NCBI GenBank assembly: GCA_964569095.1
Contig: CAZMTB010000165.1
Coordinates: forward strand, 1 to 7,217
DNA length: 7,217 nucleotides
Reading direction: 5' to 3'
Source: JALWSI01 sp964569095 [NCBI: uncultured Aquificales bacterium]
GTDB lineage: Bacteria; Thermosulfidibacterota; Thermosulfidibacteria; Thermosulfidibacterales
In this document: positions 7,105 through 7,217 of the stretch, one piece after another
Layout: the number at the start of each line of letters is the position of its first letter
Numbering within the stretch: the stretch's first letter is position 1
The notes under the pieces: model-generated
Told to the model about the DNA's origin: nothing
Seen by the model: the letters and a program-made list of their open reading frames with translations, nothing else
The model's database searches: none
Program-made: the position numbers and the translations under genes

Positions 7105-7126
7105 CATGATTGCCATGATCATGATT
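7105..7126. repeat. Three CATGAT copies including a 10-bp palindrome
   Basis: CATGAT occurs at 7105-7110, 7114-7119 and 7120-7125. The last two copies create the perfect palindrome CATGATCATG at 7114-7123. It could be a protein-binding site for a neighbouring gene outside the window, or chance. It lies about 110 bases upstream of the operon's -35 box, far for a simple operator. Confidence 0.4.
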
Positions 7127-7217
7127 AAAGAGAATCTCCTAACACCCGGCTCCGGTGGTTAGGGTATCCCCGACACCACGAATAGGATAAGGAGTTTTTC
7201 TTCGATCTTCCAATCCG

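Larger units (their letters stand above)
6994..7217. other. Right-hand stretch with no supported gene
   Basis: No frame here looks like a convincing complete gene. Two minus-strand frames are open from the right edge: one ends at TAA 7159-7161 (tail LLILFVVSGIP), the other at TAG 7139-7141 (tail DTLTTGAGC). Either could be the end of a gene outside the window, but both are too short to judge. A plus-strand 68-codon frame (6956-7162) overlaps the operator and promoter and resembles no family. The stretch contains two adjacent dyads (7027-7040 and 7044-7057), a C7 run (7081-7087) and a CATGAT repeat cluster. It is more AT-rich than the genes, as expected for intergenic DNA. Confidence 0.5.

Noticed and set aside
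6956-7162. A 68-codon plus-strand frame that might be a small divergent gene
   Set aside because: Its start lies in the operator, no ribosome site precedes it, and its Lys/Pro/Ser-rich product resembles nothing I recognise.
7141-7162. Possible terminator hairpin in the CCCGG/CCGG-rich stretch
   Set aside because: The loop would be only two bases, the stem four pairs, and no T run follows on either strand.

Overview
The window looks like chromosomal DNA from a Gram-negative bacterium of moderately high GC. A complete inner-membrane pump, periplasmic adaptor and outer-membrane channel set requires two membranes. AGG arginine codons, GAG/AAG codons and strong GGAGG-type ribosome sites are common. 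That style, together with an FmdE-family protein next to a BFD-like [2Fe-2S] protein, suggests an anaerobe, possibly thermophilic and of the Desulfobacterota/Thermodesulfobacteriota kind. The lineage is inference only; there is no rRNA or other marker in the window.

All convincing genes lie on the minus strand and read from right to left as one tight block. At 6994-7217 is a non-coding or uncertain stretch with several small dyads, a possible terminator and a CATGAT-repeat cluster. At 6958-6993 is a good promoter with a 22-bp inverted repeat over its -10 box, ending next to the first ATG of a TetR-family regulator (6367-6957). The regulator is followed by a TolC-like outer-membrane factor (5045-6370), an HlyD/AcrA-like adaptor (3927-5048) and an RND transporter of 1051 residues (775-3930). 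Twenty bases later comes an FmdE-family protein (134-754). The start of a BFD-like [2Fe-2S] protein (147 down to 1) runs off the left edge.

The first four genes are joined by three successive 4-base ATGA stop/start overlaps, and the last two overlap by 14 bases. No terminator is visible inside the block. The simplest reading is one autoregulated efflux operon: the TetR protein binds the repeat at its own promoter, and an unknown ligand relieves repression of the pump. The pump carries the Asp-Asp proton relay of the HAE type in TM4, but has Asn where AcrB has the relay lysine in TM10. Why FmdE and the [2Fe-2S] protein follow the pump is unknown and is the least ordinary part of the window. 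I found no CRISPR array, transposon, tRNA or rRNA, and no clear new system.
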